From JAJYKC01 sp963823105 (lineage in GTDB: Bacteria > Acidobacteriota > Terriglobia > Bryobacterales > Bryobacteraceae), in assembly GCA_963823105.1 (NCBI GenBank), contig CAWGKC010000020.1, positions 1 to 64,000 on the forward strand: 64,000 nucleotides of DNA. Reading direction: 5' to 3'. The first letter of the stretch is position 1. Every line of letters starts with the position of its first letter. Both the position numbers and the translations under genes were made by a program. Positions 1 through 8,136 of the stretch are shown here, one piece after another. The notes below the pieces were generated by a model. The model ran no database searches and was not told the origin of the DNA. It saw only the letters and a list, made by a program, of their open reading frames with translations.

Positions 1-733
1 CGGAGGGCCGGTTTGATCCGGCTGGGTTGGATGATTGCGCTTCGGGGTTCGATGTCGCTTGCGATGGGTTTATACCGAGCGAAAGCTGGGGAGGGTTGGC
101 GGGATGCGATTCCGTCTATGTCAATGGGTTCCAAATGCCAAGCCCCAGCGATTTCCTTCCCGTCGTTATTGTGGAGAGCTTTGCCCCGACGACTCCCACC
201 TGCGGTCAGGTTCTCAATCTCTCGATGAACAATATAACCAGCACCGCGCGAGATCTGCTTGGCGTGACGAGTTTCTTTGAAGATGAGCGGCGGCGGTGCC
301 GGCTGGCGGGAGTCTCAGCATCACAATGTTGTCGATCTGGACTGGAATAGATTGGACGTTCGAAACCCGCGCGAATTTAACGCCGAGGCAAGCGGCAGCC
401 TTTTACGGGAGGGAGAATATTCCGTCGACATTCCAGGGCGTCGTAACCGGCCCGACAGGGAGCCAGGTCTGGAGCAATGGCCAGCTCGCAAGCAATTTCG
501 CGACGCAATTGAAAGGTATTTTGGCCGGAAGCGCGACAAGTTCGCTCTGCAACGGTTTGAGTGACGCCTATGCTATCGCTGTTGGGGTAGTTAGTGGCTA
601 TATACCGAACAACGTACCTGGAGCGTTTCAGTTTGCGTCCGGCAATGTCGTTCCCGGGCATGGCACGGGAGTTATCGAAAGTCCCGTCGCAACGTTCGGG
701 AACTTTACCTTCTATCGGCCCATTTATCCATAA
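1..733 (+). pseudogene. RHS C-terminal fragment with toxin-tip domain 1, frameshifted, 5' end outside window
   Basis: The frame starting at base 3 is open at the window edge and reads EGRFDPAG followed by a cysteine-containing stretch. DPxG is the motif that ends an RHS/YD-repeat core and precedes the variable tip. This frame stays coherent to about base 285. A different frame then carries the coherent protein from about base 290 to the stop at 731-733 (segments such as LTPRQAAAFYGREN and GIIVP-like small-residue stretches rich in G, S and T). One frameshift therefore separates the two halves. I do not recognise the tip domain and cannot say whether it is a toxin. The downstream small exported protein (738-1199) starts 5 bases after the stop, the usual place for an immunity gene. 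RHS assignment rests on the DPAG junction and on clear RHS remnants further downstream. Confidence 0.5.
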
Positions 734-737
734 TTCC

Positions 738-1199
738 ATGAGGTTTTGGCGCTCCTTTATGACGTGTATGACGTGCTGTTTGTCGCTATGCGGCTTCATG
801 GCGTTCTGTCTGGCGTCCGAGTTCGACGGCACCTGGCACGGGACTTACAACGGTCAGCCGGCGGCTTTGCTTCCGGATAATACCTTCCCTGAGACTGTGA
901 GCGAGTTCGAACTGCGGTTGATCGACCGGAATGGAAAGATCACCGGTGAGTTTCGGGACGGTGGCGAGCACGGGGTGTGGGTGCGGATAAGGAACGGCAA
1001 GCGGTTCGGTGAACGCGCTTGTTTCGACGTAGTGCGTGGTCGCGACGACATGCGGTGGTGCGTTCAGGCGGCAAGTGAGAAGCTCGCCGGTGCTTGGAGT
1101 AGCGGGCCCCAAGGCGGCCCACTCCTGAGAGGAGCGGGTGTTGGGGCACGTCTCTTTACGATCGACGGATTTAAGACCAGCGGATCGAAGCGGGAGTGA
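738..1199 (+). CDS. small exported protein, possible immunity partner of RHS tip 1
   Basis: A 153-residue protein. The longer reading frame begins at 594, but the ATG at 738 gives a natural N-terminus: MRFWRSF, then a hydrophobic Cys-rich stretch ending near CLASEFDGTW, which looks like a signal peptide. The mature part (FDGTWHGTYNG, later FELRLIDRNGKITGEF and VWVRIRNGKR) resembles the small all-beta domains found in secreted proteins of Acidobacteriota and contains no catalytic motif I recognise. It lies 5 bases after the stop of the upstream RHS tip fragment, so tip and exported protein could have been one cassette. Exported immunity proteins are known for toxins acting in the envelope, but the link here is inference from position only. 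Confidence 0.55.
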   Translation: MRFWRSFMTCMTCCLSLCGFMAFCLASEFDGTWHGTYNGQPAALLPDNTFPETVSEFELRLIDRNGKITGEFRDGGEHGVWVRIRNGKRFGERACFDVVRGRDDMRWCVQAASEKLAGAWSSGPQGGPLLRGAGVGARLFTIDGFKTSGSKRE

Positions 1200-1307
1200 T
1201 TTTGGACAAGGGAACGGGCAGGTGCTGCAGCCCTGGTACCTGTTCACCCGATTCCGTCTCCTACTTCACCTGGGGCGCGCGCCGAGGCTCAACCAATCCC
1301 GCAGAAC

Positions 1308-1458
1308 GCTTGGGGCTTCACCACCTACTGGAGTGATGCGGCGACCTGCTTCGATTATGCCAGCAATGGGTGTTATGACAATGTGACGGGGCGGTTTATG
1401 ACGGTGGATCCGTATGGGTGAGCGCGGTGGCGGGTGATCCTAAGTCAAGTATGCGTAT
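1308..1458 (+). pseudogene. RHS core C-terminal remnant
   Basis: From 1308 the frame reads AWGFTTYWSDAATCFDYASN and then YDNVTGRFMTVDPYG before a TGA at 1419-1421. This is the closing RHS core motif (YW.DS..LDYA.NRYYDN..GRF...DP). Shifting frame after the stop gives SAVAGDPKS and KYAYVERD, the continuation expected of the same motif, so the copy is broken by a small indel. Bases 1371-1418 repeat almost exactly at 1603-1650. The stretch 1200-1307 just upstream has no recognisable gene. It is a dead core end lying directly before the next core fragment. Confidence 0.7.
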
Positions 1459-2505
1459 GTGGAGAGGGATTCGCCGAACGGGGTGACGGAGGCGTTTTGG
1501 CCGTGGGGGGAGGAGCGGGGGACGGTGACGGGGAACGACCGGACGAAGTGGGGGACGTATTGGAGGGATTCGGAGAGTTCGCTGGATTATGGGGTGAATC
1601 GGTATTATGACAATGTGACGGGGCGGTTTATGACGGCGGATCCGTATGGGGGGAGCGCGAGTGCGGGGAATCCGCAGAGCTGGAATAAGTACAGTTACGC
1701 GCTAAACGATCCGGCGGGCGGCACGGATCCGTGGGGGTTATGCACGGTCGTTGGTGCGGGCATCAACATGTCTCCTGCCGATCCCCTAGGGGCGTTCAGT
1801 GGCCTTCAATCGGCGCTTGGCGCGATTGCGGCGTATCCGTATGCTGGCTTGACGCCTGTGGGCGCTTTTGGAAGCGTCATCGAACAACGGCAGGGCCCTA
1901 ATAGCTCTACTCTCGTTGAGCTTAGTGCACTCGTGGACGCGCTTGACCAAAATGTGGGCGCGATCGATGTCGTGGTATACAGCGGTGGTGCGCAGGCGTT
2001 CGTGACCGCCTTCGGAATGCTCTCGGCATCCGAACAGAGCCGGATCGGCAGCATCCTCTACATTTCGCCGGGCACTGCCCTGAGCTCCTTGGTCGTCACA
2101 AAGAATCCGGATAACACCTCGGTCGTGCTGGGATCGGACTGGAACGATAAGAAGGCAAGGATAGGTACCCTTATCCCACAGGGTGTTGACGTCACAAATA
2201 CCCAGTGCGACCACACCAATCTCGGTTGTCTGTTGAAGGCGGCGACCGGGCAATTAGCCCACGACATACTCGACGGCGAGTGTCCGAGCTCTGATGTGTT
2301 TTATCTTTCCCCATCCGGAGGTGGCGGAGGTGGCCAATCGGTACGCCGGCTGTTGTACGATCCCGCCGGCTCTGTGGACGGCGGGGGCGTACGGTGGTTT
2401 CCGCTTCCGGGCGTGCCGGAGGCTCTGGCCGCTCCGCCCGCGTTTCCGCTGGGCGGGGTTCCGAGGGTCGGCTACGCGTTCGGACTCGGCTGGCTCCATG
2501 CGTAA
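1459..2505 (+). CDS. RHS core end fused to an alpha/beta-hydrolase-like tip (orphan tip, lacks RHS N-terminus)
   Basis: A 348-residue frame with a GTG start, preceded by an in-frame TAA at 1441. Residues 1-90 are RHS core: TKWGTYWRDSESSLDYGVNR, then YYDNVTGRFMTADPYGG, NKYSYALNDP and the junction DPWGL. The remaining ~255 residues are the variable tip. It contains VDVVVYSGGAQAF, a strand followed by a nucleophile-elbow-like S-G-G (the first Gly of the usual GxSxG is replaced by Val), suggesting a lipase/esterase-type alpha/beta-hydrolase. A possible catalytic His lies in the QCDHTNL stretch. A Gly-rich and Pro-rich tail ends in FGLGWLHA. Without the large RHS shell the protein is unlikely to be delivered alone, so it is an orphan tip module or the remains of a longer gene. 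The next gene overlaps its last codons by 8 bases. Confidence 0.65.
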   Translation: MERDSPNGVTEAFWPWGEERGTVTGNDRTKWGTYWRDSESSLDYGVNRYYDNVTGRFMTADPYGGSASAGNPQSWNKYSYALNDPAGGTDPWGLCTVVGAGINMSPADPLGAFSGLQSALGAIAAYPYAGLTPVGAFGSVIEQRQGPNSSTLVELSALVDALDQNVGAIDVVVYSGGAQAFVTAFGMLSASEQSRIGSILYISPGTALSSLVVTKNPDNTSVVLGSDWNDKKARIGTLIPQGVDVTNTQCDHTNLGCLLKAATGQLAHDILDGECPSSDVFYLSPSGGGGGGQSVRRLLYDPAGSVDGGGVRWFPLPGVPEALAAPPAFPLGGVPRVGYAFGLGWLHA

Positions 2506-2974
2506 AATTTCGAGCCGCCGCATGGTCGGTGTGGGTTTCGCCTGGGTTGCTCAATCGATCGTCGCTCTGATCCTACCGCTCGCGATGTTGGTGATCGCGG
2601 TCGGCCTAGTGGAAGATGGACATCCGCTGGGCGACGCCCGGGCCGTTCAATTCCTCAACTCGCTGGAATTCGTGGTCCAGACTCTTTTCGGGTGCGTGTG
2701 TGGATACTTGGTTCGTGGCATTTTCCCGAGCGCGGCGAGCGCCGGTCGCTGGGTTTGGCCACTTCCCGTCGCCGTTTTCCTGTTCGTCGCAGTCGAAACG
2801 GCGTTGAGAGCTCCCAGCGACTTCCCTGGCCTGTTTGGGCGGGGACCGGGCGAGGCCGTGCTGGGCGCTATTTTTGTGACGGATCCGGCGTTGGCCTCGG
2901 TCGGATACTCGCTAGGGGTGATCTTGCCCAGGCGTAGTTCCGGAAAACGGGGAGTCAGCCCGTCGCTGCTCTAG
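2498..2974 (+). CDS. small integral membrane protein overlapping the RHS tip gene, putative immunity protein
   Basis: A 158-residue protein. The ATG at 2498 lies inside the last codons of the RHS-tip gene, giving an 8-base overlap and likely translational coupling. It has about four hydrophobic segments: around IVALILPLAMLVIAVGLV, a segment near VVQTLFGCVCGYLV, one around WPLPVAVFLFVAVET, and a weaker one near LASVGYSLGVIL, with a basic N-terminus (MRKISSRR) and basic C-terminus. I recognise no family. The position directly after a polymorphic-toxin tip, with overlap, is the classical immunity arrangement, and a membrane immunity protein would fit a lipase-like toxin acting on membranes. That function is inference from context. 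Confidence 0.6.
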   Translation: MRKISSRRMVGVGFAWVAQSIVALILPLAMLVIAVGLVEDGHPLGDARAVQFLNSLEFVVQTLFGCVCGYLVRGIFPSAASAGRWVWPLPVAVFLFVAVETALRAPSDFPGLFGRGPGEAVLGAIFVTDPALASVGYSLGVILPRRSSGKRGVSPSLL

Positions 2975-3116
2975 CGGGAGTTTGGGCTGGCAGCGACCGG
3001 TGTGTCCTGTTTTTTGACGGACGTTCCGGCGCCGCTGGATGGTTGGTTGCGCTGTCGGTCGCTTTTTCTCCCTGCAAGTGTTGGCGGCGTCGTGGTGTTG
3101 CGGCGGCCATGAGTGT

Positions 3117-3149
3117 GTCCAGGCTGGACAGTGTGCGTCCAACCTGGAC
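3117..3149. repeat. two near-identical palindromes in tandem, possible operator
   Basis: Two palindromes of form GTCCA-NNN-TGGAC lie at 3117-3129 and 3137-3149. The first extends to TGTCCA-GGC-TGGACA and the second to CGTCCA-ACC-TGGACG. The centres are 20 bases apart, about two helical turns, so a dimeric protein could bind both on one face. They lie in the gene-free stretch 2975-3198, about 50 bases before the GTG at 3199 that opens the frame leading into the RHS remnant. No other feature was found in that gap. Operator function is inference. Confidence 0.4.
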
Positions 3150-3390
3150 GCGTGACTAATTTCGGAGAGTAAGCTACGGGAGTTAGCAAGGCGAAATCGT
3201 GCCACGACTCAGTAAGCCATGTCGGAGCTATAGGTGGATGACTCGCCGGGGTAGCACGTTAGCTGAGTTTATGCGAGGAGCAAGTCGACTTTGGCAACGG
3301 GCACTGTCTTTCGTTTTTGCGCCGCCGATCGTTTCGTTGGTGAGTTTGATCGTTCCGCCTGGTCCACTTTGTTCGTCTAATTTCGCCCAG

Positions 3391-3807
3391 CCCGTGGACG
3401 CTTATGCGGACATGTACAGTTACACTGCTGCGGGGCTGGTGGCGGCGAACGGGATGCAGGTCACGCGGCAGGTTCCGGACAAGAATTATCAAGGGGTGAT
3501 TCAATATACGAATAACAGCTTTCTGGCGAGCGCGGGGTATGTTTATGACGGGGAGGGCCGCGTGACGTCGATGAGCTACCCGGACAGCCGATACGATGGG
3601 GCGGCCGTATACGGTGGCGCAGACGGGCGGACAGACGTTCGTGACGCAGGCGACGTATGGGCCTTCGGATGAGCCGGCGAGCGTGACGGCGTTCGGGGTT
3701 GCCTACGGGTGAGCGTACAACTCTATGCTGCAGGTGGCGCAGAACGGGATTCAAATGACGTATGGGTATCCGGCGACGGATGCGACGTTGAGGGGCGGCC
3801 CGGCGTA
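3391..3807 (+). pseudogene. RHS core (YD-repeat) remnant
   Basis: A reading frame from about 3391 reads VDAYADMYSYTAAGLVAANG, VTRQVPDKNY and then YVYDGEGRVTSMSYPD, a clear YD repeat of the RHS core. After about 3615 the RHS sequence continues in other frames: GGQTFVTQATYGPSDEPASV, a TGA, then YNSMLQVAQNGIQMTYGYPA and a final stop near 3807. At least two indels and one stop interrupt it. The open frame formally begins at the GTG at 3199, but bases 3199-3390 encode an arginine-rich leader unlike RHS. This is a dead internal piece of an RHS gene, not a C-terminus. Confidence 0.75.
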
Positions 3808-3820
3808 GTATACTGCGGGC

Positions 3821-4168
3821 GTGCGGACACTCTGCCTACCGTTGGTGGCGCTGGCAATGGCAAGTGGCGCGTTTGCGCAGGAACCGTCCGGGCGCGCCGG
3901 CCGGTTTTACGGACCGCTGGCCACCGGAGTCTGGGCGGTGAAAACTCCTCAAACGAACGATCGGCCGCTATTCGCTGGAGTTCTTCCTCAAACTTTTGTT
4001 TTAGCCCCGCCAGGGGCCTCGACATGCTCGGTTCCTCTGCTGGAGGCGCAAATTCCCAAGGACATCCACTTCACAATCAAACAGGTTCCCGCGCGCCTGG
4101 AGAATGTGGAGCCGATGCCGCACGCGATCGCTCCGGCGCCGCCCTGCGATCCTCCGTCTCGCCGCTGA
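3821..4168 (+). CDS. small secreted protein of unknown function
   Basis: A 115-residue protein from a GTG start. The N-terminus (MRTLCLPLVALAMASGAFAQ) is a good Sec signal peptide with an AxA-Q cleavage site. The mature part is Pro-rich with two Cys (STCSVPLLEAQIPKDIHFTI and a C-terminal APPCDPP). Short exported proteins of this type, with a CSVPLLE-like core, are common in Solibacter-type genomes, but I know of no function. It lies between the RHS debris and the M1 aminopeptidase gene on the same strand, 65 bases before the latter. Confidence 0.6.
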   Translation: MRTLCLPLVALAMASGAFAQEPSGRAGRFYGPLATGVWAVKTPQTNDRPLFAGVLPQTFVLAPPGASTCSVPLLEAQIPKDIHFTIKQVPARLENVEPMPHAIAPAPPCDPPSRR

Positions 4169-4233
4169 GACCTCCTTCCCTTACCGGCAACACACTTAGC
4201 GGACCGCGTCTGTCAGGCGATACCCTATAGACG

Positions 4234-6873
4234 ATGTCCCGCTTACTCGGCCTCGTTCCTTGCCTCTCGTTTCTCGCCTTCGCCGCCACGGATACGCCGC
4301 CCGCCGTCCGGCTGGACGATTCGGTGCGTCCCGTTCGCTACGCCGCCGATTTAACGCTCAACCCCGGTGCGACGGCGTTCTCCGGGTCCGTACAAATCGA
4401 AGTGGGCGTCGCCAAGCCGACTTCTCTGATTTGGATGAACGGAACGGGAATTCAAATCGAGGAAGCGACGGTGACCGCGGGCGGCAAAACGATGCCCGCG
4501 ACGGTGGTTCCCGGAGGGACGGATTTCCTGGGATTGCGCGTGGCGAATGAAGTGCCGGCGGGCGCGGCGAAGATCGCTATTCGCTATCGCGGGACGATCA
4601 GCACCAAGAGCAGCGCCGGTATTTTTCAGAGCAAGGATGCGGGAAACGAGTATCTGTTCACGCAGTTCGAATCGGTCGACGCGCGGCGCGCTTTTCCATG
4701 CTTCGACGAGCCGGGATTCAAGACGCCGTGGCGTTTAACGCTGCGCGTGAAGAAGGAACTGTCGGCGTTCGCCAACACGCCGATGGCGTCGGAAACGGAC
4801 GAGGCGGGCGGCATGAAGAAGGTGGAATTCGTCGAAACCAAACCGCTGCCGAGTTATCTGGTGGCCTTCGCGGTGGGGCCGTTCGAGACGGTCGACGGCG
4901 GCGCGGCGGGACGAAACCATACGCCGATTCGAATTATCGTTCCGAAGGGCAAGGCCGGGCAGGCGGCGTACGCCGCGCAGATCACCGGAAAGTTGCTCGA
5001 CGAATTGGAAAGATATTTTGGCATGGCCTATCCCTATCCCAAGCTGGATGCGGTGGCCATCCCGCTGACCTTCGGTTTCGGCGCCATGGAGAACGCCGGA
5101 TTCATCACCTACGCCCAGACGATTATCCTGGCGGATCCGGCCGTCGATACCGACCGGCGCCGCCGTGGCTATGCGGGCGTCGCGGCGCACGAAATGGCCC
5201 ATCAGTGGTTCGGCGATCTGGTGACGTTGGCGTGGTGGGACGACACGTGGCTGAACGAGGCGTTCGCCACGTGGACGTCGTCGAAGATCCTCGCCGAATG
5301 GAAACCGGAGTGGAATTCGCGCTTGCAGGATCTGGGCGGAAAGTTTAGGGCAATGGACGAGGACAGCCTGGTGACCGCGCGCCAGATCCGGCAGCCGATC
5401 GAAAGTAAGGACGACATCGCCAACGCCTTCGACGGGATTACCTATCAGAAAGGCGCGGCGGTGATCCGCATGTTCGAAACTTGGGTGGGCGAGCAACGCT
5501 TCCAGCAGGGCGTGCGCGCATATCTGAAGCGCTACGCCTACAAGAACGCCAACCTCAACGATTTTCTGGACTCGATCGCCGGCGCCGGACAGCCCAGACT
5601 GACCCAGGCGTTCAAAACGTTTCTGGAACAGCCGGGCGTGCCGCTGGTCTCTGTCGCGCTGCGCTGCGACGGGCCGCCCACGGTTGCCATGAGCCAGAAA
5701 CGCTATCTTCCGTTGGGTTCCAAGGGTGACGCGGCTAAGCTTTGGGAAGTTCCGGTTTGCGTCGGGTATCCTTCGGCGGCCGGCGAGACAAAAGAGTGTT
5801 TCCTGTTGGACAAGCCCAGCGCGGAATTCCGGCTGACGAAGACGGAGACGTGCCCGGCGGCGCTGAACGCCAACGCGGGCGCGGCGGGTTACTACATCGC
5901 GGATTACCAGGGCGATCTGTTGGCGAAGCTGCTTTCAAACGGCGATGCACGGCTCGATCCGGCCGAGCGCCGGACGTTGCTGAACGATCTTCAATCGCTG
6001 GCCAATGCGGGCGACATTCCGCAAAGCCGGGCGCTGGCGGCCGTGCCCTCTTTCGCTAACGCGCCGGAGCGGGAGATCGTCGCCCAGGCCCAGCGCGTGG
6101 TGGCCGGGACCAGGCCGTTCCTCGATCCAGCGCTGAACGCCAACTACGCCCGGTTCGTCCGCGAGGTTTTCGGCGAACGGGCGCGGCAATTGGGCTGGAG
6201 CGCCGCGCCGGGCGACGATGCCGAAACGCGCCTTTTGCGCGCCGACCTGGTTCCTTTCGTCGCCGGACAAGGCGAGGATCCGGCGCTGGTCGCGCAGGCG
6301 CGCAAACTGGCCGGCGCATGGCTGGAGACGCGCACGGGCATCGATTCCGACATGCTGGGAGGGGTTTTGACCACAGCGGCACGGTTCGGAGACCGCGCCT
6401 TTTTCGACCGGCTGGTGGCGGGCCTGGAGAAAACGACGGACCGACAACTGCGCGGGCGCATGATTGGGGCGCTCGGCTCGTTCCGCGATCCGAAGATCGC
6501 CGAGGCCGCGCTCGATCTGCTGATCCATTCGCGGATCGATATGCGCGAAACGGCCTTCCTTTTATTTGGCCCGTTGGGAGACCGCGCGACGGACCGGTTG
6601 CCGTTCGAGTTCGTCAAAACCCACTACGACGAGATCGTCGCCAAGGCGCCTACCGGAGGGGGTTTCGAATTCGGGGCGTTTTTGCCGGTGACCGGGCGGG
6701 CGTTCTGCGACGAGCCGTCGCTGAAGACGTTCGAGGCTTTCTTCGGGGAGAAGTCGAAGAACTTCACCGGCGGCCCGCGAAATTACTCGCAGACGGTAGA
6801 GGCGGTGCGGCTCTGCATCGCGAAGAAAGCGGCGCAATCGGCGGACATCGACCGGTTTTTTAGAGAGAAGTAG
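4234..6873 (+). CDS. secreted M1 family zinc aminopeptidase (ERAP/PepN-like)
   Basis: An 879-residue protein. Residues 1-18 are a signal peptide ending FLAFAA, so it probably works in the periplasm or outside the cell, removing N-terminal residues from peptides. The N-terminal beta domain is followed by the catalytic domain with the exopeptidase motif GAMEN (near residue 284) and the zinc motif H319-E320-x-x-H323, with the third ligand E342 in WLNEAF. The last ~330 residues form an alpha-helical ERAP1-like C-terminal domain. Length and domain order match full-size M1 enzymes. It stands alone on the plus strand, and the flagellar operon starts about 130 bases later. Confidence 0.93.
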   Translation: MSRLLGLVPCLSFLAFAATDTPPAVRLDDSVRPVRYAADLTLNPGATAFSGSVQIEVGVAKPTSLIWMNGTGIQIEEATVTAGGKTMPATVVPGGTDFLGLRVANEVPAGAAKIAIRYRGTISTKSSAGIFQSKDAGNEYLFTQFESVDARRAFPCFDEPGFKTPWRLTLRVKKELSAFANTPMASETDEAGGMKKVEFVETKPLPSYLVAFAVGPFETVDGGAAGRNHTPIRIIVPKGKAGQAAYAAQITGKLLDELERYFGMAYPYPKLDAVAIPLTFGFGAMENAGFITYAQTIILADPAVDTDRRRRGYAGVAAHEMAHQWFGDLVTLAWWDDTWLNEAFATWTSSKILAEWKPEWNSRLQDLGGKFRAMDEDSLVTARQIRQPIESKDDIANAFDGITYQKGAAVIRMFETWVGEQRFQQGVRAYLKRYAYKNANLNDFLDSIAGAGQPRLTQAFKTFLEQPGVPLVSVALRCDGPPTVAMSQKRYLPLGSKGDAAKLWEVPVCVGYPSAAGETKECFLLDKPSAEFRLTKTETCPAALNANAGAAGYYIADYQGDLLAKLLSNGDARLDPAERRTLLNDLQSLANAGDIPQSRALAAVPSFANAPEREIVAQAQRVVAGTRPFLDPALNANYARFVREVFGERARQLGWSAAPGDDAETRLLRADLVPFVAGQGEDPALVAQARKLAGAWLETRTGIDSDMLGGVLTTAARFGDRAFFDRLVAGLEKTTDRQLRGRMIGALGSFRDPKIAEAALDLLIHSRIDMRETAFLLFGPLGDRATDRLPFEFVKTHYDEIVAKAPTGGGFEFGAFLPVTGRAFCDEPSLKTFEAFFGEKSKNFTGGPRNYSQTVEAVRLCIAKKAAQSADIDRFFREK

Positions 6874-7005
6874 CGGCGGCATTTATTCGCCGGTTGGCAA
6901 AATTCCGCCGCCGCATAGGGAGGCCGGAGGACTGGGCGTTGGGAAGCGATGGCTGACCGGAGGGACGGGTGTTTTTGGCCCATCGCTTGCTCAGAGGTCT
7001 ACCGT

Positions 7006-7341
7006 ATGGTAGATGCAACCTCGAACCAAATCGAACGGTACATGGATTTGTTGAGCGCCAGGCAGAAGCTGGTGGCTTCGAACCTGGCCAACATCGACAC
7101 GCCCGGATACCACACTAAAGATATCGACTTCCACGCGGAAATGGTGAATGCGATGGGCGGGGGCGCTCCGCATGTACAGGAGGTGGAGGGCTTGCAGGTG
7201 CGCAACGACGGCAACAATGTGAGCCTGGACCGCGAGTCGCGGCTGCTGGCCGAGAACGCTTTGAAGTTCCGTGTCGCGGCCGCTTTGGAACTGTCGCATG
7301 TCAAAATGAAACGCATGGCGATTCAGGAGAGTGCCCAATGA
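7006..7341 (+). CDS. flgB: flagellar basal-body rod protein FlgB
   Basis: A 111-residue proximal rod protein, exported through the flagellar type III system and built onto the MS ring. The ATG at 7006 is chosen because MVDATSNQIERYMDLLSARQ gives the normal FlgB N-terminus; an in-frame upstream start at 6949 would add 19 unrelated residues. The rod-protein signature ASNLANIDTPGYHTKDI is present, and the protein ends with the helical VKMKRMAIQESA segment usual for the family. It is the first gene of the operon, and its stop overlaps flgC by 4 bases (ATGA). Confidence 0.93.
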   Translation: MVDATSNQIERYMDLLSARQKLVASNLANIDTPGYHTKDIDFHAEMVNAMGGGAPHVQEVEGLQVRNDGNNVSLDRESRLLAENALKFRVAAALELSHVKMKRMAIQESAQ

Positions 7342-7778
7342 GCTTATTCAGCGCACTTTCGGTGAGCGCGTCGGGGATGGACGCGCAGCGGACGCGGGCC
7401 GAGCTGCTGGTGCAGAACCTGGCCAACGCCGAGACGACCCGGACGGCCGAAGGCGGGCCGTACAAGCGCAAGGACGTGGTGTTTTCGGCCAATCCGGCGG
7501 AGGGCGGATTCGCGGCCGAGTTTCAAGGCGCGTTGGGGTCGCAGACGGGCGGAGTGTCGATCGACCAGATCGTCGAGGACACGCGGCCGCCGGAGCGCCG
7601 CTATCTGCCGGGCCATCCGGACGCCGACAAAGATGGGTACGTCTCGTTTCCGAACGTGAATCCGGCCGAGGACATGGCCGATTTGATGAGCGCCAATCGC
7701 GGCTTCGACGGAAACATCGCGGCCATTGCGGCGGTGAAGGATATGATCACGCAATCGATCCAGATGTTGAGCGCGTAG
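7338..7778 (+). CDS. flgC: flagellar basal-body rod protein FlgC
   Basis: A 146-residue proximal rod subunit. The N-terminal rod helix reads MSLFSALSVSASGMDAQR with the family motif NLANAETT, and the C-terminus carries the conserved VNPAEDMADLMSANRGFDGN, followed by the closing helix with IAAVKDMI. Size is normal. It overlaps flgB by 4 bases and is followed 10 bases later by fliE, so flgB, flgC and fliE are probably translated together. FlgC joins FlgB, FlgF and FlgG in the rod that crosses the periplasm. Confidence 0.95.
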   Translation: MSLFSALSVSASGMDAQRTRAELLVQNLANAETTRTAEGGPYKRKDVVFSANPAEGGFAAEFQGALGSQTGGVSIDQIVEDTRPPERRYLPGHPDADKDGYVSFPNVNPAEDMADLMSANRGFDGNIAAIAAVKDMITQSIQMLSA

Positions 7779-7788
7779 GAGACTCATC

Positions 7789-8100
7789 ATGTCGATTCCA
7801 ATCTCGCTTCCCTCCATTCAACTCCCGGCGCTGGCCGCCGTGTCACCGGTTTCGGCCGTGGAGCAAGGCGCCTCGGCCACGGCGGCGTTTCAATCGCTGT
7901 TGACCGACGCCATGGAGAACGTCGGCAAGACCCGCCAGGACGCCAACGCCACGGTAAACCGGTTTCTCTCCGGCGAAGGAGAAGAGATACACAACGTCGC
8001 ATTGGCGATCCATAAATCGGAGGCGGCCTTTCAGATGTTCACTCAGGTCCGCAATAAGGTTATTTCGGCGTATCAGGAAGTAATGAGGCTGCAGCTTTAG
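7789..8100 (+). CDS. fliE: flagellar hook-basal body protein FliE
   Basis: A 103-residue protein that links the MS ring to the rod. The C-terminal two thirds match the family: FQSLLTDAMENVGKTRQDAN, then a helix ending VRNKVISAYQEVMRLQL, which is the typical FliE terminus. The N-terminal ~30 residues are low-complexity Ala/Pro/Ser, which is usual. An AGGAGA-like ribosome site lies just before the ATG. It is placed between flgC and fliF as in most flagellar operons. Confidence 0.92.
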   Translation: MSIPISLPSIQLPALAAVSPVSAVEQGASATAAFQSLLTDAMENVGKTRQDANATVNRFLSGEGEEIHNVALAIHKSEAAFQMFTQVRNKVISAYQEVMRLQL

Positions 8101-8136
8101 CGGGATTTTGACGATAGAAAGGCCAGATTCCCGCAC

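Noticed and set aside
594..737. N-terminal extension of the exported protein at 738
   Set aside because: The frame is open, but it overlaps the RHS tip gene and lacks a signal-like or domain-like pattern. The ATG at 738 gives a good signal peptide.
6873..6914. GC-only inverted repeat GCGGCGG/CCGCCGC after the first M1 gene
   Set aside because: The stem is perfect (7 bp), but the loop is 28 bases and there is no T-tract. In high-GC DNA such repeats are expected by chance.
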